DNA of 64,000 nucleotides from Methylobacterium sp. (GTDB lineage Bacteria; Pseudomonadota; Alphaproteobacteria; Rhizobiales; Beijerinckiaceae), in assembly GCF_019745455.1 (NCBI RefSeq), contig NZ_JAIETD010000052.1, positions 1 to 64,000 of the forward strand, read 5' to 3'. The notes beneath the pieces are model-generated. The model saw only the letters and a program-made list of their open reading frames with translations. It had not been told where the DNA came from and did no database searches. A program made the translations under genes and the position numbers. Positions 19,448 through 28,936 of the stretch are shown here, in pieces. Each line of letters starts with the position of its first letter. Position 1 is the stretch's first letter.

Positions 19448-21790
19448 ATGGCGGTGGACGACTTCACGGCAACGGCGCTGAGCGCCTCGGACTCGCTTCT
19501 TGACTCCGGTGGCACCAGGGGTTTCCAGGACGCCGACGACGTCCTGCCGCAATATCATATCGAGGCTCAGACCTCGCTCGTCGAGCGTCCGCTCCGTTCG
19601 CTGAAATACGGTGAAGCCTTCGCCGTGCTCGACAGCTACGGCGATATCGGCGTGCTGCCGGGTCCCGAGGGCCTGTACTTTCAGGATACCCGCTACCTCT
19701 CGCGCCTGCACTTCACCATCGAGGACCAGCGCCCATTGCTGCTCTCCTCGGTGATGCAGGACGATAACGGCGCCCTGAGCGTCGATATGACGACGCCGGA
19801 TATCCGGGTCGACGCCCATGACGAAACGACGATCCCGCGCGAGCTCATCGCGATCGAGCGGACCAAGTTTCTCTTCAAGGGCACCTGCTACGACCGCATC
19901 GGCCTGCGCAACTACGATTCGAGGACGCGGCGGCTTCGCATCGCCCTTTCCTTCGATGCCGACTACAGGGACCTGTTCGAGGTCCGCGGCACCGCCCGCA
20001 CCCATCGCGGCAAGCGCAGCGTTCAGGTCGCGAGCGATAGCGAAGTCCAGTTCCGCTATGTCGGACTCGACGAGATGGTGCGGACGACCAGCCTGCATTT
20101 CGGGCCGAAGCCCCAGGAGATCGCACCGGGACGGGTAACGTTTGACGTCACCCTCGCGCCGGGCGGGAGGACGTCCCTGTTCATCCGTACGGTCTTCGAG
20201 TGCCACCGAGCGTTCACCAGCGCTCCAGCGACGCAGCAGGTCGGCGAGGATGCCGCCGCCGGCCTCTCGCGGGCGGCAGGCAGCAATCCCGGTACGCGCC
20301 ATCCGCGGGGCCTCGCGGAGGGCGTCATCTTCGCACGCGCCTACCGCGATTCGCGCCGCGATCTCCGGGCGCTGACCGCCGGCATCACCACCATCATCTC
20401 GTCGAACGACCAGTTCAACGAAGCGGCCTGCCGGGCTACCGCCGACCTCTACATGCTGGCAAGCCGCACGCCGGAGGGCATCTACCCCTTCGCCGGCATC
20501 CCCTGGTACTCAACCGTGTTCGGGCGCGACGGCATCATCACGGCGATGATGGCCCTCTGGATCGACCCGAATTTCGGCAAGGGCGTACTCGGCTACCTCG
20601 CCTCGACCCAGGCGAAGGCGATCGATCCGGCCGCCGACGCGCAGCCCGGCAAGGTGCTGCACGAGACCCGACGCGGCGAGATGGCGATGCTCGGCGAGGT
20701 GCCGTTCCGCCACTATTACGGTACGATCGACGGTACGCCGCTCTTCGTGATGCTTGCCTCGGAGTACTACGCCGTCACAGGCGACCTCGCGACGATCTCG
20801 AACATCTGGCCGGCCCTCGAACTTGCCCTCGAATGGATGGACAAGTTCGGCGACCGCGACGGCGACGGCTTCGTCGAATATGCCCGCGACACCGACAAGG
20901 GTCTGGAGAATCAGGGCTGGAAGGATAGCCACGATTCGATCTTCCACACCGACGGCCAGCTCGCCAAGGGTCCGATCGCGCTTTGCGAGGTCCAGGGCTA
21001 CGTCTATGCCGCCAAGAAAGGCATGGCGAAGCTCGCTTCGCTTCTCGGGCACGACGACATGGCCGAGCGCCTCTCGGCCGAGGCCAAGGCCATTCGGGCG
21101 GCCTTCGACGCCGCGTTCTGGAACGAGGAGATCGGAACCTACGTGCTGGCTCTAGACGGCGAGAAAAAGCAATGCGCCGTGCGCTCGTCCAATGCCGGCC
21201 ACGCGCTCTTCACGGGAATTGCACTGCCGGAACGGGCCGCAAGCGTCGCCGCCAATCTCCTTTCGAAAGATGGCTTCAACGGTTGGGGCGTACGGACCAT
21301 CGCCCGTGGCGAGGCCCGATACAATCCAATGTCGTACCACAACGGCTCGATCTGGCCGCACGACAACGCGATGATCGCCCTGGGGCTGGCACAATATGGC
21401 CTGAAGCGTGAGGCGGCCAGGATCTTCGAGGGTATGTTCGATACCGCCCTCTACCAGGAGCAGAAGCGCCTGCCGGAGCTGTTCTGCGGCTTCATGCGAC
21501 GCAAGCAGCGCGGGCCGGTCTCCTACCCGGTCGCCTGCTCGCCGCAGGCTTGGGCGGCGGCGGCTCCCTTCGCCTTCCTGGCGGCTTGCATCGGCCTCGA
21601 CCTCCAGCACGACCGCAACCGTATCCGACTGAAGAACCCGACGCTGCCGAGCTTCCTCGACGGCGTGTCGATCTTCAACCTGAAGCTCGGAGAGTCGCGG
21701 ATCGATCTGCGCCTGCAGCGCTATGGCGACGACGTCACCGTCAACGTCCTACGCCGCAAGGGCGACGCGCAGGTGTCGGTGGTGAAATGA
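19448..21790 (+). CDS. Amylo-alpha-1,6-glucosidase / glycogen debranching-type protein
   Basis: 780 residues. Residues about 50-230 form the beta-rich N-terminal domain seen in bacterial glycogen-debranching homologues, with S-Y-G-D-I and G-L-Y-F-Q-D-T-R-Y-L-S. Residues about 320-730 form an (alpha/alpha)6 barrel of the amylo-1,6-glucosidase type, with P-W-Y-S-T-V-F-G-R-D-G-I-I-T, G-L-E-N-Q-G-W-K-D-S and Y-H-N-G-S-I-W-P-H-D-N. It probably removes alpha-1,6 branches from glycogen-like polymers in the cytosol, but substrate specificity in this group is poorly known. An AGGAG precedes the ATG. Confidence 0.88.
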   Translation: MAVDDFTATALSASDSLLDSGGTRGFQDADDVLPQYHIEAQTSLVERPLRSLKYGEAFAVLDSYGDIGVLPGPEGLYFQDTRYLSRLHFTIEDQRPLLLSSVMQDDNGALSVDMTTPDIRVDAHDETTIPRELIAIERTKFLFKGTCYDRIGLRNYDSRTRRLRIALSFDADYRDLFEVRGTARTHRGKRSVQVASDSEVQFRYVGLDEMVRTTSLHFGPKPQEIAPGRVTFDVTLAPGGRTSLFIRTVFECHRAFTSAPATQQVGEDAAAGLSRAAGSNPGTRHPRGLAEGVIFARAYRDSRRDLRALTAGITTIISSNDQFNEAACRATADLYMLASRTPEGIYPFAGIPWYSTVFGRDGIITAMMALWIDPNFGKGVLGYLASTQAKAIDPAADAQPGKVLHETRRGEMAMLGEVPFRHYYGTIDGTPLFVMLASEYYAVTGDLATISNIWPALELALEWMDKFGDRDGDGFVEYARDTDKGLENQGWKDSHDSIFHTDGQLAKGPIALCEVQGYVYAAKKGMAKLASLLGHDDMAERLSAEAKAIRAAFDAAFWNEEIGTYVLALDGEKKQCAVRSSNAGHALFTGIALPERAASVAANLLSKDGFNGWGVRTIARGEARYNPMSYHNGSIWPHDNAMIALGLAQYGLKREAARIFEGMFDTALYQEQKRLPELFCGFMRRKQRGPVSYPVACSPQAWAAAAPFAFLAACIGLDLQHDRNRIRLKNPTLPSFLDGVSIFNLKLGESRIDLRLQRYGDDVTVNVLRRKGDAQVSVVK

Positions 21791-21916
21791 CATCCTCTCG
21801 GCCATTGCCTCCTCTGGAGGTGATGGCCTGCCGAACCCTCGATGTGTGAACAAATGAAAATGCCGCATCCGAGAAGGAAGCGGCATGTTTCAACTATACA
21901 CGCTGTCGATCGCGCC

Positions 21917-22459
21917 TCAGCGCGGAGCCAGGATCATGATCATCTGGCGGCCCTCGAGCATCGGCTCGCTTTCGACCTTGGCAATCTCCTGGGTCTCGTT
22001 CTTGACCCGCTCGAGCAGGCGCAGACCGATATCCTGGTGGGCCATCTCGCGGCCACGGAATCGAAGGGTCACCTTGACCTTGTCGCCTTCCTCGAAGAAC
22101 CGCTGAACGGCTTTCATCTTGGTATCGTAATCGTGCTTGTCGATGCCGGGACGGAGCTTGATCTCCTTGACCTCGACCGTCTTCTGCTTCTTGCGGGCCT
22201 CGTTCTGCTTCTTCTGCTCGTTGAAGCGGAAGCGGCCGTAATCAAGGAGCTTGCAGACGGGAGGAACGGAGTTCGGTGCGATCTCGACGAGGTCGAGGCC
22301 TGCCTCCTCGGCCATGGCCAAGGCATCGAAAAAGGCGACGACGCCACGGTTCTGCCCGGTATCGTCGATGAGCTGGACTTCGCGGACACCGCGGATGTCC
22401 CGGTTGGCGCGCGGCCCGTCCTTCTGCGGGGCCGGCATGGCTCTCATTGGTCTACGAAT
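21917..22459 (-). CDS. infC: Translation initiation factor IF-3
   Basis: Binds the 30S subunit and checks start codons. The two IF-3 domains and the basic linker ([17 protein letters not shown]) are clear. I place the start at an ATT (22459) because GGAG lies 9 bases before it, whereas the first ATG candidates (22447 and 22438) are 21 and 30 bases from any Shine-Dalgarno. Use of AUU is a known IF-3 autoregulatory device. This gives 180 residues. It is separated from rpmI by two genes on the opposite strand. Confidence 0.93.
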   Translation of the reverse strand: MRRPMRAMPAPQKDGPRANRDIRGVREVQLIDDTGQNRGVVAFFDALAMAEEAGLDLVEIAPNSVPPVCKLLDYGRFRFNEQKKQNEARKKQKTVEVKEIKLRPGIDKHDYDTKMKAVQRFFEEGDKVKVTLRFRGREMAHQDIGLRLLERVKNETQEIAKVESEPMLEGRQMIMILAPR

Positions 22460-22653
22460 GGCTTCAATCTCCTGATGAAACGACGAAACGGCAGCCGAGG
22501 GACAGGCCCGAGGGCTGGTCCTGGCCACCAATCGCTCCGGTAATCCGGTGCCGTTAGCTTGACTGAGTTCTGCGCCAAGTCAACCGGCTCGCACGGCTTT
22601 CGTTCATCCGATAGCCGATGACGTCTTGATCCTCGCCATGGCGATGAGCTTCC

Positions 22654-23883
22654 TCACACCGATGTCCGAGACCGGCCCAGCAAGCGAGCGTAGACGTCGA
22701 GGGTATCGCCAACCATACCTTCGAGGGAGAAATGCGCCTCGACATGGGCCCGGGCACGGCGAGCCAGGGCATCCCGAGCGCTCGCTCCGAGCCCGAGAAC
22801 CTCGGTGAGGGCATCGGCCAGGGCCGCAGAGTCGCCGGGTGGAACGCGCCAGCCGGTTCGCTGGCCCGACGGCACGTCGGGCGGGGCAAGCACAGTCTCC
22901 GGTACGGCGCCGAGATCCGAAACGACGACGGGTGTTCCAAGGGCTTGCGCCTCGACGGCCGAGCGGCCGAAGGCCTCCGGCTCGATCGACGGCACCGCCA
23001 CGACGGAGGCCGCCCGGAATGCGGCAGGCATGTCGGTGCAATGTCCGACCCGGCGCACGGTGCCGTCGAGGCCGCGGGCCGCGACGAGCCCATCGAGCTC
23101 GCGCTCATAGGTGGCTCGTCCCTGAGGATCCCCGGCAAGGACGAAGGCGACATCGCGCAGGCCCCGGTCGCGCATCAGAGCCGCCGCTTCGATAAGAACG
23201 CGCTGGCCCTTCCAAGCGGTCAGGCGCGCAGCGAGGAGGACGACCCTCTCGTGAGGCGCCACGCCCCATGCCCGGCGCAGTGCTTCCACTCTTGCCGATG
23301 AGACAGCGCCTGGGGAGAACTGAGCGAGATCGGTACCGCGATGGATAACCTGCACTCTGTCGCCCGCCTGGTCCGCGTGCAGGCTCCGAATCAGATCGGC
23401 GGTGTAGTGCGAGTTGGCGATCACGACATCGCCGCGGGCCATCACCGAATTGTAGAGCACTTTCACCCCGGTACGGCCGGAATAGCTGCCGTGATAGGTG
23501 GTGACAAAGGGCACCCTCATCCGCCGCGCCGCGCCAAGGGCGACCCAGGCCGGTGCCCGGGAACGGGCATGAACGAGGTCTACCCCCTCGCGCCGGCACA
23601 ATCTGGCAAGGCGCCCGACGTGCAGAGCCATTCCGAATGGGTTCTTGGAAGCGGCGGGGAACGGCAGCCAAATCCCGCCCTTTGCCTGAAGTTCACCGAC
23701 GAGGCGTCCGCCTTCGGTGGCGACGAGCGCGCGTGCACCGGCCGCGGTGAGGGCGGCTGCGACGTCCACGGTCGTGCGTTCGGCGCCCCCTGCATCGAGT
23801 GCGGGAATGATTTGGAGGATCGTCGCCCCGGCCAGCGGCGTCTTCTCGATCGGAAAGGTGCCGGCGGATCGCGTATCGTTCAT
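22654..23883 (-). CDS. GT4-type glycosyltransferase
   Basis: 409 residues from the ATG at 23883 (N-D-T-R-S-A-G). GT-B fold: N-terminal acceptor domain with P-A-L-D-A-G-G-A-E-R-T-T and the T-T-Y-H-G-S-Y segment, then a donor domain with A-R-L-T-A-W-K-G and the E-P-E-A-F-G-R-S-A-V-E-A-Q-A-L-G-T-P-V-V E-x7-E motif. No membrane anchor. It is most like lipopolysaccharide- or exopolysaccharide-assembling transferases, but no polysaccharide cluster surrounds it. It lies downstream of infC's start, on the same strand, and is divergent from the alpha/beta hydrolase. Confidence 0.87.
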   Translation of the reverse strand: MNDTRSAGTFPIEKTPLAGATILQIIPALDAGGAERTTVDVAAALTAAGARALVATEGGRLVGELQAKGGIWLPFPAASKNPFGMALHVGRLARLCRREGVDLVHARSRAPAWVALGAARRMRVPFVTTYHGSYSGRTGVKVLYNSVMARGDVVIANSHYTADLIRSLHADQAGDRVQVIHRGTDLAQFSPGAVSSARVEALRRAWGVAPHERVVLLAARLTAWKGQRVLIEAAALMRDRGLRDVAFVLAGDPQGRATYERELDGLVAARGLDGTVRRVGHCTDMPAAFRAASVVAVPSIEPEAFGRSAVEAQALGTPVVVSDLGAVPETVLAPPDVPSGQRTGWRVPPGDSAALADALTEVLGLGASARDALARRARAHVEAHFSLEGMVGDTLDVYARLLGRSRTSV

Positions 23884-24076
23884 CGCAACCGACCACGGGA
23901 ACAGGCTTGGCGATTGGAACACAGAAGCAGGCCGAGCGTGCGTTCCGAGCCTCCTACGAGGCAGTCACGTGGCATTTTTGCTATCATACCATACCATCGG
24001 CCCTGCGCTTTACGGTTCGGTAAACGACGTGCGAAGGCTGCCGCTCAATTGCAACCTATCAACGGCGAAACGCAGC

Positions 24077-24859
24077 ATGCCCGCACACCCGAGCGTCGCG
24101 AAGGAAGTCGTGGTCGGTAGCGGCTCTTGCCCGCGGACGCTCGCGGTCAAGGTCCGTGATGGAGCCGGACCGCCGGTGGTGTGGCTCGGGGGGTTCCGCT
24201 CCGATATGGGCGCCACCAAGGCGTTGGCGATTGATGCCTGGGCCGAGGCTACCGCTCGCAGATTCGTACGCTTCGACTATTCCGGCCACGGGCAGTCCGG
24301 CGGACGCTTCGAGGACGCGACGATCTCCACTTGGCTCGAGGATGCCCAAGCCGTCATCTCGGCCTATGCGGAGGAACGCCCGGTTCTCGTCGGCTCGTCG
24401 ATGGGCGGATGGATCGCGGCCCTCGTGGCGCGTGAGCGGCAGCGACGAGGCATGCCCGTTGCGGCCCTAGTCCTGATCGCGCCGGCGTTCGACTTCACAC
24501 AGAGCTTGATGTGGGAGCGCTTCCCGACGGAGATCCGCGACACGCTGGAGCGCGACGGAGTCTGGTTACGCCCGACCGAGTACGGTCCCGACCCGGTTCC
24601 GGTGACCCTCGCGCTGATCGAGGATGGACGCCGCCACAGCATCATGGGTGCGCCATTCGATCCCGGATGCCCGGTCCACATCCTTCAGGGCATGAACGAT
24701 CCAGACGTCCCCTACGAGCACGCGCTGCGAATTGTCGGCCTGCTGCCGAAGGCGGGGACCGTCCTAACCTTGATGGCAGATGGCGACCACCGCCTGTCTC
24801 GCCCCGAGGATATCGCGAGGCTGGTGGCGGCGGTGGCCGAAACCGTCAATGCAGGCTGA
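24077..24859 (+). CDS. Alpha/beta hydrolase
   Basis: 260 residues from the ATG at 24077. Nucleophile elbow G-S-S-M-G-G (serine), acid in M-N-D-P-D-V-P-Y and histidine in D-G-D-H-R-L form a complete triad. F-D-Y-S-G-H-G-Q-S-G matches the loop before the elbow. No signal peptide, so a cytosolic esterase or thioesterase is likely; the substrate is unknown. Hydrolases of this kind often sit next to infC in related genomes (recalled, unchecked), and here only one glycosyltransferase separates them. The 3' end overlaps the convergent DUF1150 gene by 14 bases. Confidence 0.88.
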   Translation: MPAHPSVAKEVVVGSGSCPRTLAVKVRDGAGPPVVWLGGFRSDMGATKALAIDAWAEATARRFVRFDYSGHGQSGGRFEDATISTWLEDAQAVISAYAEERPVLVGSSMGGWIAALVARERQRRGMPVAALVLIAPAFDFTQSLMWERFPTEIRDTLERDGVWLRPTEYGPDPVPVTLALIEDGRRHSIMGAPFDPGCPVHILQGMNDPDVPYEHALRIVGLLPKAGTVLTLMADGDHRLSRPEDIARLVAAVAETVNAG

Positions 24860-25130
24860 CGGTGACGAGGTCCTGAGCGGTGGCGTTGGCAACCACGAGT
24901 TCGCGGGAATCGGCAAGCAGAATCGGCGTGCCGTTAGCCGAGAGCAGGGCGAAGAGGTTGAGCCCGGGCATGAGTTCCGGCGCCTGTGGGAATAACCTCC
25001 GCACTTCGTCCGAGCGGATCGCACGGACATAGGCGATGTGCCCCTCGCCAAGAGCGGCGAGATCGGAGGGATTGAAATCGGCCGGATCGAGTTCGGCCCG
25101 GGTGATCGGGTTCTGGCTGATATCGGACAT
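24846..25130 (-). CDS. DUF1150 family protein
   Basis: 94 residues from the ATG at 25130, which has GGAGGG 4 bases upstream; the longer frame from 25190 is unlikely. The core A-A-L-G-E-G-H-I-A-Y-V-R with I-L-L-A-D-S-R-E and a final short strand is the DUF1150 pattern, found beside small heat-shock genes in Hyphomicrobiales. It starts 83 bases after the hsp20 stop and is presumably co-transcribed. Function unknown; a link to protein quality control is suggested only by position. Confidence 0.85.
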   Translation of the reverse strand: MSDISQNPITRAELDPADFNPSDLAALGEGHIAYVRAIRSDEVRRLFPQAPELMPGLNLFALLSANGTPILLADSRELVVANATAQDLVTVSLH

Positions 25131-25212
25131 GGAGCCCTCCTTTCGAGGCAGAGCAGTCGTTGGGTAAACGCGGCCCGCTTCAGACGGCACCGCGGATGAA
25201 ATACGAGCTGCG

Positions 25213-25647
25213 TTAAAGATCTCGCGAGACGATCGCGATCTTACGAACGATCCGCTCCGGCTCCGGCCGGGTCAGATCGATGGAGAGGAGGCCGTTGGCG
25301 AGGTCCGCTCCAATCACTTCCATGCCGTCGGCCAAAAGGAACGACCTCTGGAATTGACGGGCAGCAATACCGCGATGGAGGAACTGGCGCGACTTGTCGT
25401 CGATCTGTCGTCCCCGCACGACGAGTTGGTTCTCCTCCAGCATCACGTCGAGCTCGTCCTGAGTGAAGCCCGCCACGGCAAGGGTGATGCGAAGGCGCTC
25501 CGGCTCGTCTCCCGACCGGGCGACCCGCTCGATATTATAAGGCGGGTAGCCATCGTTGCCGCCCTTCGAAACCCGGTCCAGGGCCTGCTCGATCTCGTCG
25601 AAGCCGAGCAGGAAAGGATGACCGAACGGAGAGGGGCGTGTCGTCAC
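25213..25647 (-). CDS. Small heat-shock protein (Hsp20 family)
   Basis: ATP-independent chaperone of the alpha-crystallin type that holds unfolding proteins. 144 residues from a GTG at 25647 with GAGG 9 bases upstream. The order is a short N-terminal arm (P-F-L-L-G-F-D-E-I-E-Q-A-L), the alpha-crystallin domain with L-A-V-A-G-F-T and V-V-R-G-R, the A-x-x-x-F-x-R-S-F segment and the strand G-L-L-S-I-D-L, then a C-terminal tail with P-E-R-I-V-R-K-I, similar to the I-x-I/V anchor. A hairpin in its leader is described under the upstream region. Confidence 0.92.
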   Translation of the reverse strand: MTTRPSPFGHPFLLGFDEIEQALDRVSKGGNDGYPPYNIERVARSGDEPERLRITLAVAGFTQDELDVMLEENQLVVRGRQIDDKSRQFLHRGIAARQFQRSFLLADGMEVIGADLANGLLSIDLTRPEPERIVRKIAIVSRDL

Positions 25648-26136
25648 GGGCAAGGTCCTCGGCGAAGCCCCGAACGAGGGGCGCTTCGATGTCGGGGCCC
25701 GCTTAAGGCAGCACCCCTGCCGATGTTTCGCATCGACTGATTGCGATATGGCGGTCGCTCGACACCGCATCAAGGGTCTGGTGCAACTGACGAATAATCA
25801 AGGTTCGACCTGCCGCCACCTCACGGCCCATCGCTGAGTTCGGGAGCATTCGGCAAGGGCATGCGGGAGGTTTCGGCATGTCCACGGCCAGCTATCCGCG
25901 CGACCGGGCATGTCTGTAACAGTTTGGAACTACTCTCATTTTCTGACGCGGGCTTGATCAGCCCCGTACCCTTCGGTTAATCCCCCGGGGACGTCGCGGA
26001 CATCGGCAAGGCATCCAGACTTGGCTGCTGAGTCGATGCGTCGGCGATCCCCGTGCTCGGCTTCGCGGCTTTGCGCCGGGACGAGAAGCCGGTGCCGCGC
26101 GGGCTGCCATTCGCCACCGAGGAAGCCAGGATCGAT
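25648..26136. promoter_or_regulatory. Divergent region upstream of hsp20 and a secreted-protein gene
   Basis: 489 bases without a convincing gene. On the minus strand, CTTG (25771-25774) and CCATAT (25746-25751), 18 bases apart, resemble an alphaproteobacterial heat-shock promoter. Between it and the hsp20 GTG is a stem-loop (25663-25688, CGAAGC-CCC with GGGGCGCTTCG) directly before the GAGG ribosome-binding site, as in some thermosensor leaders. The rest, about 25800-26100, shows no clear element. I rejected the short open frames here because they lack ribosome-binding sites. Confidence 0.35.
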
Positions 26137-26598
26137 ATGTCGAGCGCCGCGTCATCTCAAGGTCGTCCTCGCCGCCGCGATCGATGCTTCATGGCGGTTG
26201 CCAGCACCCTGGCTCTCGTGGGGCCGGCGCTCGCCCAGGACGCATCGCCGACGCCGCTCAAGCTCGAGCTCAACCGGCTGGAGCCTTCGGGCGAGGCCTG
26301 CCGCACTTACCTCGTCGTCGACAACAGCCGAGGCGCAGCGCTGAAATCGCTCAAGGTCGACCTGTTCGCGTTCGATACAGAAGGCGTTGCTCAGAAGCGG
26401 CTCGCCGTCGAGCTTGGGCCGATCCCCGACAAGAAGACGATTGTCCGCCTGTTCGACTTCCCCACCATCGCCTGTCCGAAGATCGGACGCGTCCTCCTCA
26501 ACGACGTCCTCGCTTGCGAGGGCGGTCAGGCCACTCGCGAGACGTGCCTGGAGCGGATCGTGACGGAGAGCAAATCCACGGCCGCCTTCGCGCGCTGA
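26137..26598 (+). CDS. Small secreted protein upstream of exbB
   Basis: 153 residues from the ATG at 26137. An R-R-R-containing n-region and a hydrophobic segment ending G-P-A-L-A-Q predict a signal peptide of about 33 residues, so the mature protein is periplasmic. The mature part is beta-rich and has four cysteines (A-C-R-T-Y, A-C-P-K, A-C-E-G-G and T-C-L-E-R), suggesting two disulfides. No family recognised. It lies 66 bases before exbB on the same strand, so it may be part of the ExbB-ExbD-TonB unit. Confidence 0.75.
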   Translation: MSSAASSQGRPRRRDRCFMAVASTLALVGPALAQDASPTPLKLELNRLEPSGEACRTYLVVDNSRGAALKSLKVDLFAFDTEGVAQKRLAVELGPIPDKKTIVRLFDFPTIACPKIGRVLLNDVLACEGGQATRETCLERIVTESKSTAAFAR

Positions 26599-26664
26599 GC
26601 CGCCAGACCATCCTGCTCGTGGCCTCGCTGCGGGCGTCCTGAACTTTGAACTCGAGGGACCCTC

Positions 26665-27354
<690 letters not shown>

Positions 27355-27400
27355 CCGGTTCCTTCGAAGCACCCGTAGAGACACCCCGAGGAACATCACG

Positions 27401-27868
27401 ATGGCGATGGGTTCTGTCCGCGCCTCCGGCAACGACGACGAAGACGGCTTCGACGCCGCACCGATGTCCGAGATCAACGTCACGCCGATGGTGGACGTGA
27501 TGCTGGTGCTGCTCATCATTTTCATGGTGGCCGCGCCGCTGATGACGACCGGCGTACCTGTGCAATTGCCGAAGACGACGGCCGCCAAGGTGGCGCAGGC
27601 CAAGAAGCCGCTCGAGATCTCGATCGACAAGGACGGCCAGCCATTCCTCGCCAAGGAATCGCTGAGCCCCGAGACGATCCTGCCGAGGCTGCGGGCCCTC
27701 GCCGCCGAGGATCCGAACCAGGTCATGCTGGTTCGTGGCGATCGCGACGTGCCTTACGGCAAGATCATGGAGGTCATGGGCCTCGTGGGACAGGCCGGCT
27801 TCACAAAGGTGTCGCTGATCGCCCAGTCGCCGGGCGGAGCGCAGGCACCGACAGCGGCGCCACGATAG
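27401..27868 (+). CDS. exbD: ExbD/TolR-family protein
   Basis: Partner of ExbB: a single N-terminal membrane helix and a periplasmic domain, 155 residues from the ATG at 27401 (GAGG upstream). The conserved S-E-I-N-V-T-P-M-V-D-V-M-L-V-L-L contains the membrane aspartate essential for proton passage. The periplasmic domain has V-M-L-V-R-G-D-R-D-V-P-Y-G-K-I. It is 4 bases from the tonB start. A role as TolR is possible, but no tolA, tolB or pal follows. Confidence 0.93.
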   Translation: MAMGSVRASGNDDEDGFDAAPMSEINVTPMVDVMLVLLIIFMVAAPLMTTGVPVQLPKTTAAKVAQAKKPLEISIDKDGQPFLAKESLSPETILPRLRALAAEDPNQVMLVRGDRDVPYGKIMEVMGLVGQAGFTKVSLIAQSPGGAQAPTAAPR

Positions 27869-27872
27869 CCCG

Positions 27873-28925
27873 ATGAGCATGTCCACGACAATCGACCAAC
27901 CCGGAGGACCTCCTTCCGGCCTCGGACCGGCGTTTCTCGTGGCGCTGCTCGTCCACGCCGCGGCATTGGCGGGCCTTGCCCTCTACACGCCCGTATCTCC
28001 TGCACCGCCCGGCGAGAACACCATCACGATCGATCTTGCCCCACAGATGACGGAGGCGGATTCCCAAGCGCCAGCTGATCAGGCTCAGGCCGAGCCGCCG
28101 CCGACGGCGACGGAGCCCGTCGAAACACCAGACACCGTAGACGCGGTGCTCCCGCCGGACGTCGCCGCCGTGGCGCCGGAAGACACGACCACGGCGAAGC
28201 CCCCGGAAGCCGAAATCGCCCCTCCGACGGAGGCTGTCGTCGCAGCACCACCGCAGGATCAGATCGTCACCTCCACCGCCGAGCAGGCGGCCTCAATCGA
28301 GGCGCCGCCGGAAGTGGTCGCGGAGACGCCGCCGCCACCCGTCGTTCCGGACCCTCCTAAAGCCGCCGTGGTGCCCAAGCCGGTGAAACCGCAGCCGGAT
28401 CCTGCGAAGCTCGAAGCGGCCCGTCAAGAGGCCAAGCGCGAGGCGAAGCGGATCGCCGAGATCGAAGCGCGTCGCAGAGCGGAGATCGAGGCCAAGCGCG
28501 AGGCCAGAGCCAAGGCAGCACGGGAAGCGGCCAAGGAGGCAGCCAAGCGCAGTGCCGAGACGAACACGGCGAGAGGAGCTCAGAACTCGGCTTCCGCCTC
28601 TCGTCAGAACAGCGCGGGTGCCGCGGCGGGTGGCAATGACCCAAGCGCCTTGAGGGCTTGGCAGGGAGCGCTCAGTTCAGCGATCCATGGCCGCATGGAC
28701 CGTAACGCTGCCGCGGGTACGGCTGGGGGTGTCGCCGTCGTGCGATTCACCGTCTCCCGGTCGGGTCAAGTGACGAGTTCAGGCCTCGCGCGCAGCAGCG
28801 GCATCGGGCCGATCGACAGTGCCGCCCTCGCCACGGTTCGAGGTTCCTTGCCGGCGGCTCCATCAGGTGTCTCGGTAAGCAACCTCTCGGTCACCGTGCC
28901 GCTTCGCTTCAGTCCGGGCCGATAA
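27873..28925 (+). CDS. tonB: TonB-family energy transducer
   Basis: 350 residues. One N-terminal membrane helix (about 20-38), a long proline/alanine/glutamate-rich spacer (about 55-200), a highly charged helical stretch with A-K-R-E-A-K-R repeats (190-240), and a C-terminal TonB-like domain (about 275-350, R-F-T-V-S-R-S-G-Q-V ... L-P-A-A-P). It spans the periplasm to drive outer-membrane TonB-dependent receptors. The spacer and charged helix make the region look low-complexity, yet the frame is intact. It follows exbD by 4 bases. Confidence 0.88.
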   Translation: MSMSTTIDQPGGPPSGLGPAFLVALLVHAAALAGLALYTPVSPAPPGENTITIDLAPQMTEADSQAPADQAQAEPPPTATEPVETPDTVDAVLPPDVAAVAPEDTTTAKPPEAEIAPPTEAVVAAPPQDQIVTSTAEQAASIEAPPEVVAETPPPPVVPDPPKAAVVPKPVKPQPDPAKLEAARQEAKREAKRIAEIEARRRAEIEAKREARAKAAREAAKEAAKRSAETNTARGAQNSASASRQNSAGAAAGGNDPSALRAWQGALSSAIHGRMDRNAAAGTAGGVAVVRFTVSRSGQVTSSGLARSSGIGPIDSAALATVRGSLPAAPSGVSVSNLSVTVPLRFSPGR

Positions 28926-28936
28926 CGGTTCCCGAG

